Below are positions 18,317 through 27,641 of a stretch of 64,000 nt of DNA, in pieces. A program made the translations under genes and the position numbers. This DNA comes from Pseudomonadota bacterium. Lineage in GTDB: Bacteria > Pseudomonadota > Alphaproteobacteria > UBA828. The notes beneath the pieces were generated by a model, which did not search any database, was not told the DNA's origin, and worked only from the letters and a program-made list of their open reading frames with translations. The stretch lies in assembly GCA_027624955.1 (NCBI GenBank), contig JAQBTG010000016.1:1-64000 (forward strand). The letters run 5' to 3'. Position 1 is the stretch's first letter. Every line of letters begins with the position of its first letter.

Positions 18317-19623
18317 CCAGCTTTAGTCCGCGCGAAATTGTTTCCGAACTCGACCGATTCATTGTCGGCCAGAATGACGCCAAACGCTCCGTTGCCATTG
18401 CCATGCGCAACCGCTGGCGGCGCCACCAATTGCCGGAAGATTTGCGCGAGGAAGTCCTGCCCAAGAATATTCTGATGATCGGCCCAACCGGTGTCGGCAA
18501 GACCGAGATCGCGCGCCGCCTGGCGCGCCTGGCGCAGGCGCCTTTCCTCAAGGTCGAGGCGACCAAATTTACCGAAGTTGGTTATGTCGGACGCGATGTC
18601 GAGCAGATCGTGCGCGATTTGGTGGAAATCTCCATCCATATGACGCGCGAACAGATGCGCAAGGAAGTCACGGCCAAAGCTGAACTTCTTGCCGAGGAAC
18701 GGGTGCTCGATGCGCTGGTCGGCAAGAGCGCCGGCAAAGAGACCCGGCAAAAATTCCGTGCCAAGCTGCGCGACGGCGAGTTGGCGGAGAAGGAGATCGA
18801 TATCGAAGTCTCCGAGAGCGCCGGTGGGTCACTTCCCTCGTTCGAGATTCCCGGCATGCCGGGCGCACAAATGGGCATGGTCAATATCGGCGAGATGCTC
18901 GGCAAGGCCATGGGCGATCAGAAGAAATCCAAGCGCATGACGGTGGCCGAATCCTACGATGTGCTGATCGAGGAGGAGAGCGACCGACTATTGGATCAGG
19001 ACAAAGTGGTACGCATTGCACTCGAAAACGCAGCCAATAATGGCATCGTCTTTATCGACGAGATCGATAAAATCTGCGCCCGCTCCGACCGCATGGGCGC
19101 CGATGTCAGCCGCGAAGGCGTGCAGCGCGATCTTTTGCCTTTGATTGAGGGAACGGCGGTGGCGACCAAACATGGCACGATCACCACGGACCATATCCTG
19201 TTCATCGCGTCGGGCGCGTTTCACCTTTCCAAGCCATCCGATTTGCTGCCTGAACTCCAGGGCCGCCTGCCGATCCGAGTGGAACTGCAAGCGCTCACCC
19301 GGGATGATCTGAAACGCATTCTGACCGAGCCCGAAAACAGTCTTATCCGGCAATATGTGGCGCTTCTCGGCACCGAGAAAATCACCCTTGAATTCAGTGA
19401 CGACGCCATCGACGCGATCTCCGATCTTGCCGCCGAGGTGAATCGTGCGGTCGAGAATATCGGCGCGCGGCGCCTCCATACGGTGATGGAAAAATTGCTG
19501 GAAGAGATTAGTTTCGAGGCCACCGACCGCAGCGGCGAGACCATCGCCATCGACAGGGAATATGTCGACAGCCGCGTCGCCGATCTCGCCAAGGACACCG
19601 ACCTCAGCAAATTTATTTTGTAG
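18313..19623 (+). CDS. hslU: HslU, ATPase subunit of the HslVU complex
   Basis: HslU is the AAA+ unfoldase that feeds substrates to HslV. The 436-residue protein has Walker [16 protein letters not shown] near residue 57, the [16 protein letters not shown] pore region, Walker [12 protein letters not shown], the sensor region and the C-terminal [20 protein letters not shown] with the SKFIL tail that inserts into HslV. The start overlaps the hslV stop. It ends in the sequence GTAGCgcggcaGCTAC, a small inverted repeat at the convergent junction with the DUF1232 gene. Confidence 0.97.
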   Translation: MTSFSPREIVSELDRFIVGQNDAKRSVAIAMRNRWRRHQLPEDLREEVLPKNILMIGPTGVGKTEIARRLARLAQAPFLKVEATKFTEVGYVGRDVEQIVRDLVEISIHMTREQMRKEVTAKAELLAEERVLDALVGKSAGKETRQKFRAKLRDGELAEKEIDIEVSESAGGSLPSFEIPGMPGAQMGMVNIGEMLGKAMGDQKKSKRMTVAESYDVLIEEESDRLLDQDKVVRIALENAANNGIVFIDEIDKICARSDRMGADVSREGVQRDLLPLIEGTAVATKHGTITTDHILFIASGAFHLSKPSDLLPELQGRLPIRVELQALTRDDLKRILTEPENSLIRQYVALLGTEKITLEFSDDAIDAISDLAAEVNRAVENIGARRLHTVMEKLLEEISFEATDRSGETIAIDREYVDSRVADLAKDTDLSKFIL

Positions 19624-19631
19624 CGCGGCAG

Positions 19632-19958
19632 CTACTCGTCGCGGAAGAGGCTGCGGATCAGGCCGCCTTCGCGGTCTACAGTGCGCGCCTTTTCGCGGCA
19701 CTCAGCCATCACTGCTTCGGGAATCAAGCGGCGCACCAGCCACAGTCCGGCGACGATGATCACGATATCGTCGAGCATGCCGAAAAATGGAATGAAATCG
19801 GGAATAATGTCGATCGGGCTGGCGGCGTAAAGCAGCACCACGATCAAGATTGCCTTGGCCGTCCACGGCGTGTTGGGATGGCGGAAGACGAACCACATGG
19901 CATGCAGCTCGATCTTGAGCGCCCGGACCTTTTCCTTGACGCGCGCCACCCAACTCAT
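19632..19958 (-). CDS. DUF1232 (YkvA-like) membrane protein
   Basis: A 108-residue protein with the DUF1232 core LLYAASPIDIIPDFIPFFGMLDDIVIIVAGLWLV, which forms two membrane segments around the conserved SPIDxIPD motif. Function unknown. ATG 19958 gives the family-like MSWVARVKEKVRALK N-terminus; the ORF to 20036 runs into the upstream smr gene. It follows smr by four bases, so it is probably the last gene of the timA-mltA-lutABC-smr transcription unit. Confidence 0.88.
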   Translation of the reverse strand: MSWVARVKEKVRALKIELHAMWFVFRHPNTPWTAKAILIVVLLYAASPIDIIPDFIPFFGMLDDIVIIVAGLWLVRRLIPEAVMAECREKARTVDREGGLIRSLFRDE

Positions 19959-19962
19959 GGCG

Positions 19963-20517
19963 CTAACGCCGGCGGCGCAGCAGTAGATATAACGCGCCGG
20001 CACCACCGTCGCGCGGCGTCGCCTGCTCGATGGCAATCACCATTTCGCGGAGCGGCGGCTGATTGAGCCAGAGCGGCACCATGCGGCGCAGCACGCCGCC
20101 TTCGCGCACCGAACCCTTGCCGGTGATAACCAACACCGAGCGGCGATCGGCCATCCAGCATTCGGCGAGAAAGCTGTTCAATTCCGCGTGCGCTTCCGAT
20201 TGGGTCATGCCGTGCAGATCGACCCGCGCTTCGGGCCGCAGCTGACCACGCTTCAGGCGCTGAGCATTGCGCTTATCGAGGCCAGCGGTTTTGCCGGGCG
20301 CCAATTCGGGCAGCAGCTTAGCTCGGGTTGGGGCCGGCGGCGGCGGCGGAACGACGGTTGAAGCAATGGCCGTTGGCGGCTTCGGTTTCTTGGCCTTGTC
20401 GGGCGCGCTCCGGGTCTTGGGTTCTTCGAGCGGCTGCGAATATATTGGATCGACGTCGCCCGTCACCTGGCGCCACAGCGATTGCTCTTCGCGGCTGACG
20501 GAGCGTTTATGCGCCAT
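19963..20517 (-). CDS. Smr-domain protein (MutS2 C-terminal-like nuclease domain)
   Basis: A 184-residue protein. The C-terminal Smr domain begins at ARVDLHGMTQSEAHAEL (the DLHG motif) and contains VLVITGKGS, the TGxG motif; such domains have RNA or DNA endonuclease activity. The N-terminal half is a low-complexity, Pro-rich linker (STVVPPPPPAPT). MAHKRSVSREEQSLWRQV at ATG 20517 is typical of the alphaproteobacterial YdaL-like family. A GTG at 20532 overlaps the lutC stop (GTGA) and is a possible alternative start. In related genomes smr tends to follow mltA directly; here lutABC lies between them. Confidence 0.9.
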   Translation of the reverse strand: MAHKRSVSREEQSLWRQVTGDVDPIYSQPLEEPKTRSAPDKAKKPKPPTAIASTVVPPPPPAPTRAKLLPELAPGKTAGLDKRNAQRLKRGQLRPEARVDLHGMTQSEAHAELNSFLAECWMADRRSVLVITGKGSVREGGVLRRMVPLWLNQPPLREMVIAIEQATPRDGGAGALYLLLRRRR

Positions 20518-20528
20518 CGCCCCGGCTC

Positions 20529-21245
20529 TCACGCTTCAACGATGATGATGTGCAGACGCCGGGGGCCGTGCGCGCCAAGCTGGAGGCGCTGTTCGATATC
20601 ACCAGTGCGCGACGGCCCGGTGATCAGATTGACCGTGCGCGGCATGAAGGCGCCGTCCTCACCCTCGGCGCGCAGGCGGCGCCAGCCTTCTTCATAAGCG
20701 CCGGTAATCTGATCGGCACGCAGCACCACAATATGATTCTCGGGCAGGAAGTTCAGCGTCGAGGGCCGCGTCGCATCGGATGTCAGCATCAGCGTACCGG
20801 TTTCGGCGAATGCCATGTCGGCGCCGGTGATGCTCACCTGATCGGCATCCTCGGCGCGGCCGCGGCGCATGTTGAGCATCGGCCGCGATGCCCAGGGATA
20901 ACTATCTAGCGCGGTATCCGGCGCCATCACCATATCGCTCGGTAGATTGTTCTGCGCCAAATATTCCGCCACCGCATCCGGCACATCAGCACCGTTCGGC
21001 ACGCGCACGACACTCGCCTGCACGGCTTCCGCCATCTTGGAAAATAGCGCCACTTGGTCGGCGGGAGATCCATCGCCGCGGGCCGGGATTAGGTTGCTCT
21101 TGGGCGAGCTGAGGCGTGCCGACAATTCCTCGCGCACCGAAGCCGGCAATTCCTCCCGTCCGAGACTGCGCCGGAGCGCGCCAAGGATACGGTCGCGCCC
21201 CTTGCCTGCGCCGTTCGCTGCATTCTCTGTTGTATTGCCGCTCAT
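20529..21245 (-). CDS. lutC: LutC-like LUD-domain lactate utilization protein
   Basis: A 238-residue LUD-domain protein, the third component of the LutABC L-lactate oxidation complex. The motifs ITGADMAFAETGTLML and PSTLNFLPENHIVVL are typical, and the C-terminus GPSRTGDIEQRLQLGAHGPRRLHIIIVE is the family hallmark. ATG 21245 overlaps the lutB stop (ATGA); the longer ORF to 21266 is not needed. It is the last lut gene and may be translationally coupled to smr by a GTGA overlap. Confidence 0.92.
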   Translation of the reverse strand: MSGNTTENAANGAGKGRDRILGALRRSLGREELPASVREELSARLSSPKSNLIPARGDGSPADQVALFSKMAEAVQASVVRVPNGADVPDAVAEYLAQNNLPSDMVMAPDTALDSYPWASRPMLNMRRGRAEDADQVSITGADMAFAETGTLMLTSDATRPSTLNFLPENHIVVLRADQITGAYEEGWRRLRAEGEDGAFMPRTVNLITGPSRTGDIEQRLQLGAHGPRRLHIIIVEA

Positions 21246-22660
21246 GCCCGGCCCCGGCGGCGCCATTTGGCGTGAAACGATCCGCCCTCGGGCGTCGGCA
21301 TATCGCGCCCCGCCGTCCAGCCATGAGCGAACGGTAAGCTGGCGATGCGGCCGCGCCGGGCGCCGAGCAGGCGCAGCGCTCGGACCAGCAACGCTGTGGT
21401 CAGCCGGTAGCTGGCGGGGTGGCGCACCAGCCAGGCCCAGAACGCTAATCCCAGGCGATAGCGCGGCGCTTGCAGGCCGGCGTCAAATTCCTGTTCACGC
21501 CAGCGCCGCATGAGGCCGGGGAGCGGAATACGCATTGGGCATACTTCTTCGCAGCGGCCACAAAAGGTTGAGGCATTGGGCAGATGATGGGCTTCTTTCA
21601 GGCCCACCAGATTCGGCGTCAGCACTGCGCCCACCGGGCCCGGATAAACCCAGCCATAGGCATGGCCACCGATCGCACCGTATACCGGGCAATGGTTCAT
21701 GCAGGCGCCACATTTAATGCAGCGCAGCACCTCACGGAATTCGGAGCCCAGCATGCCGCTGCGGCCATTGTCGAGCAAGATGACGTGGAACGCCTCCGGC
21801 CCGTCCAGATCACCGGGTCGCTTGGGCCCGGTTGAGAGTGTGGTATAGGTCGAGAATTCCTGCCCGGTGGCGGAGCGTGCCAGCACGCGTAGAATGGTGC
21901 TCATGTCGTCGAGCGTCGGGACCGCCTTCTCCAGGGTGGCGAGCACGATATGTACGCGCGGCAATATTTGCGTCAGATCACCATTGCCCTCGTTGGTGAC
22001 GATGGCGGTGGTGCCGGTCTCGGCGACGAGAAAATTGGCGCCGGTAATGCCGACATCGGCGTCAATGAAACGATGACGCAACATGGCGCGCGCCTCGTCT
22101 ACCAGCTCGTCGACTTCTTCCAGCCGTTTGCCGCCGCCTTTTTCCTTGTGATGTTCGTAAAACAGGTCGGCGACCTGGTCTTTGGTTTTGTGAACAGCAG
22201 GCGCGATGATGTGGCTTGGATATTCGCCCGCGAGCTGGACGATATATTCACCGAGATCGGTCTCAATCGGCTCGATATCGTTTGCTTCAAGAAATTGATT
22301 GAGGCCGATTTCCTCGCCGATCATTGATTTTGATTTAGTGACTGTTTTCGCTTCGACGGCGCGGCAAATATCCAACACCGTTTGACGCGCGTCTTCGGGG
22401 GTCACGCACCAATGGACCACACCGCCGCTTTCCTCGACCTTGTCGGCGAAACGCTCGAGATAGAAATCAAGATGCTCCAGCGTGTGATTCTTTATCTCCA
22501 CGGCCTGATCACGGAGCGCCTCGAATTCCGGCAGGAGCGCCGCCGCTTCGGATCGCTTGACCGAAAAGCCCGTTCGAAAACGCGACAGGGCATCCTGCAG
22601 GTTTTCGTCTACAAGGCCCTTTTGGGCGCGGGCGATAAAATCATGGCTGGTTGATTGCAT
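21242..22660 (-). CDS. lutB: LutB-like iron-sulfur lactate utilization protein
   Basis: A 472-residue protein with an N-terminal LUD domain (VAETGTTAIVTNEGNGDL) and a C-terminal ferredoxin-like domain with two [4Fe-4S] ligand sets, CIKCGACMNHCPVYG and CGRCEEVCPMRIP. With LutA and LutC it oxidises L-lactate to pyruvate and passes electrons to the respiratory chain. ATG 22660 matches the conserved MQSTSHDF start and lies seven bases after the lutA stop. No lactate permease or LutR-type regulator is adjacent. Confidence 0.93.
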   Translation of the reverse strand: MQSTSHDFIARAQKGLVDENLQDALSRFRTGFSVKRSEAAALLPEFEALRDQAVEIKNHTLEHLDFYLERFADKVEESGGVVHWCVTPEDARQTVLDICRAVEAKTVTKSKSMIGEEIGLNQFLEANDIEPIETDLGEYIVQLAGEYPSHIIAPAVHKTKDQVADLFYEHHKEKGGGKRLEEVDELVDEARAMLRHRFIDADVGITGANFLVAETGTTAIVTNEGNGDLTQILPRVHIVLATLEKAVPTLDDMSTILRVLARSATGQEFSTYTTLSTGPKRPGDLDGPEAFHVILLDNGRSGMLGSEFREVLRCIKCGACMNHCPVYGAIGGHAYGWVYPGPVGAVLTPNLVGLKEAHHLPNASTFCGRCEEVCPMRIPLPGLMRRWREQEFDAGLQAPRYRLGLAFWAWLVRHPASYRLTTALLVRALRLLGARRGRIASLPFAHGWTAGRDMPTPEGGSFHAKWRRRGRA

Positions 22661-22667
22661 CTTCGCC

Positions 22668-23474
22668 TTAACCTGTTTGCCGAGCGCGGCGCTTGGCGCC
22701 TGCGGGTTCGCCGATCGCCGGCCCATCCGCCATGCCGGCGAGAACTTCGGCAACATGGCGTGTTTCTACGCCACGGCCTTCGCGGGTCAAGCGGCCGGCC
22801 ATGTTCAAGAGGCAACCGAGATCTCCGGCCAACAATGTACCGGCGCCGGTATCTGCGATATCGGCCACTTTATCGCTGACCATGCGGGTCGAAATTTCCG
22901 GATATTTGATACAAAAAGTTCCGCCGAAGCCACAGCACACATTGGCGCCCGGTAGCTCCTTCAACTGCAATCCGTGGACGCTCGCCAACAGCCGGCGCGG
23001 CTGTTCTTGCACGCCGAGTTCGCGCAGGCCGGCACAGGAATCGTGATAGGTGACGCTGCCGTTGAACTCCGCCGCCACCGTTTCCACGCCCAACTCATCG
23101 GTGAGAAACGACACCAGCTCGAATGTTTTGGCAGCGAGCGCCTCGGCACGCGGACGCCAGGCGGCATCGTCTGCGAAGAGCACGGGATAATGATGTTTGA
23201 TCATGCCGGCGCAAGAGCCAGATGGCGCCACCACGGCATCGAACCTTTCGAAGGATTCGATCACTTGGCGGGCGATAGCCCTGGTATTGCGGCTGTCGCC
23301 CGAATTATGCGCCGGTTGGCCGCAGCAGATTTGCGCACTCGGCGCTTCGACTATGCAGCCGGCATCCTCGAGCAGCTTGACCGCTGCGAAGCCGACGCTG
23401 GGGCGGAACAGATCGACCAAGCAGGTGACGAACAGACCAACCCTGACGGTGCCGCGCTCAGGCTTTTCACTCAT
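22668..23474 (-). CDS. lutA: LutA-like CCG-domain lactate utilization protein
   Basis: A 268-residue protein with two cysteine-rich CCG domains (ICCGQPAHNSG and NVCCGFGGTFCIKYPEIS), as in LutA/GlpC-type subunits that carry an Fe-S cluster. Other conserved parts are GLFVTCLVDLFRP at the N-terminus and APSGSCAGMIKHHY. It is the first gene of the lutABC order, 34 bases after the mltA stop, with no obvious separate promoter, so it may be read from the timA-mltA transcript. Confidence 0.93.
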   Translation of the reverse strand: MSEKPERGTVRVGLFVTCLVDLFRPSVGFAAVKLLEDAGCIVEAPSAQICCGQPAHNSGDSRNTRAIARQVIESFERFDAVVAPSGSCAGMIKHHYPVLFADDAAWRPRAEALAAKTFELVSFLTDELGVETVAAEFNGSVTYHDSCAGLRELGVQEQPRRLLASVHGLQLKELPGANVCCGFGGTFCIKYPEISTRMVSDKVADIADTGAGTLLAGDLGCLLNMAGRLTREGRGVETRHVAEVLAGMADGPAIGEPAGAKRRARQTG

Positions 23475-23508
23475 AATCTCGCTTTCCTTCCGTGCGAACG
23501 GCGCGAGA

Positions 23509-24762
23509 TTAGTTGACCAGCGCCTGAACGTCGAGGTCGCGTGGCAGGAGCAGCCAATACCGGCCCTGATGTTTCATTCGCCCGGCGATTTCGCCGGCGT
23601 CGTGCCCGGTTCCCCAAAACACGTCGCCGCGCACCGGGCCACGGATGGCGCCGCCGGTATCCTGGGTCACCATGAGGCGGCGTAGCATTTGGTCAGGCCT
23701 TGACGGATCGCCGTCCGGCGCTTGTGCCGCCAACCAAAGCGGCGCACCAAGCGGTAGGAACTTGCGGTCCACCGCCAGCGAACGCCCGGCCAGGAGCGGC
23801 ACGCCTTGCGCACCCACCGGCCCGAGCTCGGCCGTCTTGCCGTCTAACCAACGAAAGAAGACAAACGAATTATTTTCCTGCATCACCGCCGTCGCCCCAG
23901 CCGGATTGTCTTCCAGCCAGGCGCGGATGGACTGCATGGTGACCTCCTCCCGCGTCAGGGCGCCGCGTTCAACCAGGCTGCGGCCGATAGCAAGATAGGG
24001 TTGGCCATTGCTGGCGGCATAGGCGATGCGCCGCGCGCCGCCATCTTTCAGGCGGACCCGGCCCGAGCCCTGAATATGGAGGAAAAACGCATCGACCGCG
24101 CTATCGACCCAAACCAGCTCCAGGCTTCGACCGGCAAGCGCGCCGGTGTCGATCTCCGCCCGGGTGGGATAGGGCAAGAGCGCACCGTCAACGACGCGCC
24201 CGGCAATGCGCTCGCCCGCCATGGCTTCACGGAAACGACCGAGTGAAACCGAAACCAGATCGTCCGGACGGCGGTAGAGCGCGATGTCATAGCCCTCTCC
24301 GGGCGTCAGCGAGCCCTGCAATTCGGGCTCGAAATAGCCGGTAAACAGGCCCATTTCGCGGCCGTTGTTGAGCACCGCGTAGGGCTGGAACCAATCTTCG
24401 AAAAACAGACGCGCGGCCTGGTGATCACGCGTATCGCGCGCTCCGGCCGCTTCGCAAGCACCCTGCCAGGCGCCGGCGCTGCCCGGGATCGCGCCTCCGA
24501 GGCTGGCGCTGGCGTCACGCCGCAGCAGCTTATCGCAGGAGCGGAGAAATGCCTGCAAGCCATTGCCCTGCTGGTCGATGTCCCAGCCCGGCAAATCGGT
24601 GAATGATGCGGCGCGCAGGTGCAGCCGATCAACCGGCGGCGGCTCAAGTGAGGTTTTTGGACTCGAGAGCGGCGCGCAGGCGGTAAATAATACGAGCGTT
24701 GTTAGGAAGGTCGCCCAAGTGGCCCAAGCGATTAACCCGGCGTGCGGCACGGTCGTGCTCAA
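23509..24762 (-). CDS. mltA: MltA, membrane-bound lytic murein transglycosylase A (lipoprotein)
   Basis: Cleaves the MurNAc-GlcNAc bond of peptidoglycan, forming 1,6-anhydro-MurNAc. The 417-residue product has an N-terminal hydrophobic segment ending in the lipobox LFTAC. The MltA domain (TGYFEPELQGSL, HIQGSGRVRLKDG) is followed by the 3D domain with DTGGAIRGPVRGDVFWGTG. The start is TTG 24762, overlapping the timA stop as TTGA; a weaker GTG start lies four codons later. Periplasmic, outer-membrane anchored by inference. It may work with the AmpG-like permease at 60 kb in muropeptide recycling. Confidence 0.93.
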   Translation of the reverse strand: MSTTVPHAGLIAWATWATFLTTLVLFTACAPLSSPKTSLEPPPVDRLHLRAASFTDLPGWDIDQQGNGLQAFLRSCDKLLRRDASASLGGAIPGSAGAWQGACEAAGARDTRDHQAARLFFEDWFQPYAVLNNGREMGLFTGYFEPELQGSLTPGEGYDIALYRRPDDLVSVSLGRFREAMAGERIAGRVVDGALLPYPTRAEIDTGALAGRSLELVWVDSAVDAFFLHIQGSGRVRLKDGGARRIAYAASNGQPYLAIGRSLVERGALTREEVTMQSIRAWLEDNPAGATAVMQENNSFVFFRWLDGKTAELGPVGAQGVPLLAGRSLAVDRKFLPLGAPLWLAAQAPDGDPSRPDQMLRRLMVTQDTGGAIRGPVRGDVFWGTGHDAGEIAGRMKHQGRYWLLLPRDLDVQALVN

Positions 24763-25496
24763 TCAGGCGTACGGGTCTCGATCAAGGCCCAAGTCGGATC
24801 GCTGGAGCGCGTGTTGTGGGCAAACGTCCACAGATCGACCACCCGCACAATGGATTCGGGTTCGCCTTCCACCGTCTCACCGTTTTCATCACGGGTAACG
24901 GTCATTTGCTGGCTGCGAAAGCGAACCGTCAACCGCGCCGTGCTGCCTTTCAGATCGGCAGCATCGATGGCGGCGGAATCAAGCGAAACAATCGTGGTCT
25001 CGACGCTTTCCTTGGCGGCGATGCGCGCCCGGATGACATCGGCGAACTGGTCATAAACATCGTCGCCAAGAAGCGGTCGCAATGTCGCGGTATCACCGGC
25101 GGCGAAGGCTTCAACAATCATTTCGAAAGCACCCTTGGCGCCGGTCACGAACTGACGCGGGCTAAAATCCGGATCGGCGGCTCGAATGCGCATCAAGCCG
25201 ACGCGAATGTCGTCGGTTGCGTCTTGTTTCAAGTCGGGCTGAGATACCTCGCGATCGCCAACATCCGACAATTCCTTCTCGAACAGGTCGTCTTCGGATT
25301 CATCGCCATGACCCGGCAGATGAATAACCTTGCCGGTATTTTGCTCTTCAGCTTCGTTCGAACGTGAAAAGATATCGCTGGGGCGCTGACGTTCCTGCCC
25401 CGTGCGCCGGCCAAGTGCGCTGCGCAGCCGCAGAATCACGAACACCGCGATCAAGGCGAAAAATATTATGTCGAAATATTGGAACCCGTCAGACAT
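24759..25496 (-). CDS. timA: Tim44-like (TimA) membrane-associated protein
   Basis: A 245-residue protein with one N-terminal membrane segment (FDIIFFALIAVFVILRLRSAL), a charged linker, and a C-terminal Tim44/Mba1-like domain (FVTGAKGAFEMIVEAFAAGD to WTFAHNTRSSDPTWALIETR). The family is the bacterial relative of mitochondrial Tim44 and is found in this genomic spot, divergent from fxsA/secB, across alphaproteobacteria. Its molecular role in bacteria is not settled; a link to membrane biogenesis or protein export is inferred from the fold and neighbours. It is the first gene of the leftward unit. Confidence 0.93.
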   Translation of the reverse strand: MSDGFQYFDIIFFALIAVFVILRLRSALGRRTGQERQRPSDIFSRSNEAEEQNTGKVIHLPGHGDESEDDLFEKELSDVGDREVSQPDLKQDATDDIRVGLMRIRAADPDFSPRQFVTGAKGAFEMIVEAFAAGDTATLRPLLGDDVYDQFADVIRARIAAKESVETTIVSLDSAAIDAADLKGSTARLTVRFRSQQMTVTRDENGETVEGEPESIVRVVDLWTFAHNTRSSDPTWALIETRTPD

Positions 25497-25677
25497 ATTC
25501 CCTTACTCTTGCCTGAGCGCCCGGCTCACGAAATCAACCAATGAACGATGCATCGCGTCTGTCGAGCACATACTTGGTCGAGGCGCCGTATAAAATTTAA
25601 GCCGCACATAGCACCGCTCACGGCATGCTCTACCATATAACAAATAGACCTTCACTACGGAAACCGCAAGCTCTGCC
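25497..25677. other. Divergent intergenic region timA/fxsA
   Basis: 181 bases between divergent starts, so it should contain both promoters. I see AT-rich stretches but no motif firm enough to mark. Confidence 0.5.
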
Positions 25678-26193
25678 ATGATCCCGCTCCTCCTCTTCCT
25701 CGCAATTCCGGCCGCCGAAATATTCCTGTTTATCGAAGTGGGCGGCCAAATCGGAACCTGGCCGACCATCGCAATGATATTCGGAACCGCTATAATTGGT
25801 GGCACGATCTTGAGATATCAGGGTCGGCAAATGATCGAGCGGGCCCGTGAACAAGTTGCACGGCACGAGATGCCGGTGGCGGAAATTGCGCAGGGCGCCG
25901 TGCTCGTGGTTGCAGCACTGTTGTTGCTGACGCCAGGTTTCATTACCGATGCGCTCGGCGCGCTGTTGCTCATACCCATTCTCCGCCGCTTGGTTCTCGG
26001 CCTGCTTTTGCTCGCCATTCGGGCACGTTTGCGCGACAAATACCGGCCAACGGATCCGGGCGCCGCCGCCGCCTCCGACAAGGTTATCGATGGTGAATTC
26101 GAAGATATCAGCAGTTCACAAGGCGCGGATGATTCACCCGGCCAACCTGGGGGCCAGTCCGGGATTCCACCACCGCGTATCGATAGAGAGTAA
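25678..26193 (+). CDS. fxsA: FxsA-family cytoplasmic membrane protein
   Basis: A 171-residue inner-membrane protein. It starts MIPLLLFLAIPAAEIFLFIEV, has the family GTAIIGGTILRYQG stretch, and a second hydrophobic block VLVVAALLLLTPGFITDALGALLLI. The Asp/Ser/Gly-rich C-terminus should be cytosolic. In E. coli, FxsA overexpression blocks phage T7 exclusion by F plasmid; its normal role is unknown. It lies just before secB, as in many alphaproteobacteria. Confidence 0.93.
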   Translation: MIPLLLFLAIPAAEIFLFIEVGGQIGTWPTIAMIFGTAIIGGTILRYQGRQMIERAREQVARHEMPVAEIAQGAVLVVAALLLLTPGFITDALGALLLIPILRRLVLGLLLLAIRARLRDKYRPTDPGAAAASDKVIDGEFEDISSSQGADDSPGQPGGQSGIPPPRIDRE

Positions 26194-26289
26194 GACGTCG
26201 GGTATGTTAGTCTCATTTTCCCGAGCATTTCCGTGGCGCGCCGGGAAATCTCTGCCAAATTGACGTTATTTGACGAAAGGTATTCAGCG

Positions 26290-26898
26290 ATGAGCGATAG
26301 CGAGAAGACGGATAAAGGCAAAAGCAAAAAAGCAGCGGCAGCAGACGCGCCGGCAGAGGATTCAACATCCGCCAGCGCCGATGCGCAAGCCGCGGAAACC
26401 GGTACGGCCGAGGGTGCTGCGAGTGATGACGCCGGTGGCACAGTACCGGCAGCGCCGACCAGTGCCCCGCAAATCGGCATCCAATCGCAATATGTTAAGG
26501 ATCTGTCGTTCGAGAATCCCGGCGCCCCGGGTAGTCTTGTCGCGGCGGCGAAGGCGCCTGAAATCCAGGTCAATGTCGAAGTTCAAGCGCGCCCGTTACA
26601 GAACGATACCTACGAAGTCGCCCTGCATATCACGGCGAGCGGCAAGAACGGACAAACCACCTTGTTCATGGTGGATCTCACTTACGGCGCGGTCTGCCGG
26701 GTCATCGGGGTGCCCAAAGAGTCTCTACAGCCGGTGCTTCTGGTCGAATGTCCGCGCATGCTGTTTCCGTTTGCGCGGCGCGTTCTGTCCGACGCCACGC
26801 GGGATGGCGGATTTCCACCACTTATGCTCAACCCGATCGATTTCATGGCACTTTACCGTCAGCAACAACAGTCTCTGGCCGCAAATAGCGACGCCTAG
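26290..26898 (+). CDS. secB: SecB export chaperone with a long N-terminal extension
   Basis: SecB tetramers keep secretory preproteins unfolded and hand them to SecA. The SecB core starts near residue 60 (QIGIQSQYVKDLSFENPG) and runs through the VDLTYGAVCRVIGVP and LLVECPRMLFPFARRVL segments to PLMLNPIDFMALYRQQ. The first about 60 residues are a low-complexity Ala/Asp/Glu/Ser region with a Lys-rich start, so the protein is 202 residues against about 155 for E. coli SecB. ATG 26290 has GAAAGG about 11 bases upstream. The longer ORF to 26233 is less likely. Confidence 0.92.
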   Translation: MSDSEKTDKGKSKKAAAADAPAEDSTSASADAQAAETGTAEGAASDDAGGTVPAAPTSAPQIGIQSQYVKDLSFENPGAPGSLVAAAKAPEIQVNVEVQARPLQNDTYEVALHITASGKNGQTTLFMVDLTYGAVCRVIGVPKESLQPVLLVECPRMLFPFARRVLSDATRDGGFPPLMLNPIDFMALYRQQQQSLAANSDA

Positions 26899-26946
26899 TC
26901 CAACAGCGCCAGCGCCGGCGCCAACGACGGCGTCAACGGCGGCGCC

Positions 26947-27624
26947 TCAACTATTCCAGATCGGATCGTCCAGGGTGGCGATAAACGCCGCATGCGCTGC
27001 TTTTTCCTCGGTGCTCGGTTTATGCGGGCGCGGTGCTCTGGCGTCATTGATATGCAGTTCACCGTCCTCTCCCGGTCGCTTGGCTTGGCTGCTGGACAGG
27101 ACAAGGGCCGCCTGACGGCCGCCGATCAACTCCAGATAAACTTCTGCAAGCAGTTCCGCATCAAGCAGGGCGCCATGTTTTGTGCGCTGTGAATTGTCGA
27201 TTTCGAAGCGCCGGCAGAGGGCATCAAGGCTGGCCGGAGCGCCGGGATATTTGCGCCGCGCCAGCGACACCGTGTCGATCGCCCGTGCCGGCGGCAAAAC
27301 CGGTCTGCCCAACTTCTCTAATTCCGCGTTCAGGAAGCCGAGATCGAAGGCGGCATTATGAATAATCAGCGTGTCTTCAGCCACAAAGCTGATAAATTCA
27401 TCGGCGACGGCAGCGAATAGCGGCTTGTCGGCCAAAAATTGTGCGCTCAAGCCATGCACTCGAAATGCGCCTTCCGGCATCTCACGCTGTGGATTGATGT
27501 AACTCTGAAAGACTTTGCCGCTGGCTACATGATCGACCAACTCGACGCAGCCGATCTCGACGATGCGATCGCCGCGAAGCGGGTCAAGCCCGGTGGTTTC
27601 AGTATCCAGAACGATTTCCCGCAT
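26947..27624 (-). CDS. dnaQ: DnaQ, DNA polymerase III epsilon (3'-5' exonuclease) subunit
   Basis: The proofreading exonuclease of the replicative polymerase. The 225-residue protein starts MREIVLDTETTGLDP (ExoI motif with Asp7 and Glu9), followed by HNAAFDLGFLNAEL (ExoII) and HGALLDAELLAEVYLEL (ExoIII, DEDDh type). The C-terminal quarter is the polymerase-binding tail. It is the last gene of the leftward maf-aroE-coaE-dnaQ cluster, 17 bases after coaE, and is convergent with secB. Confidence 0.96.
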   Translation of the reverse strand: MREIVLDTETTGLDPLRGDRIVEIGCVELVDHVASGKVFQSYINPQREMPEGAFRVHGLSAQFLADKPLFAAVADEFISFVAEDTLIIHNAAFDLGFLNAELEKLGRPVLPPARAIDTVSLARRKYPGAPASLDALCRRFEIDNSQRTKHGALLDAELLAEVYLELIGGRQAALVLSSSQAKRPGEDGELHINDARAPRPHKPSTEEKAAHAAFIATLDDPIWNS

Positions 27625-27641
27625 GATGGGCTGAGTTTACT

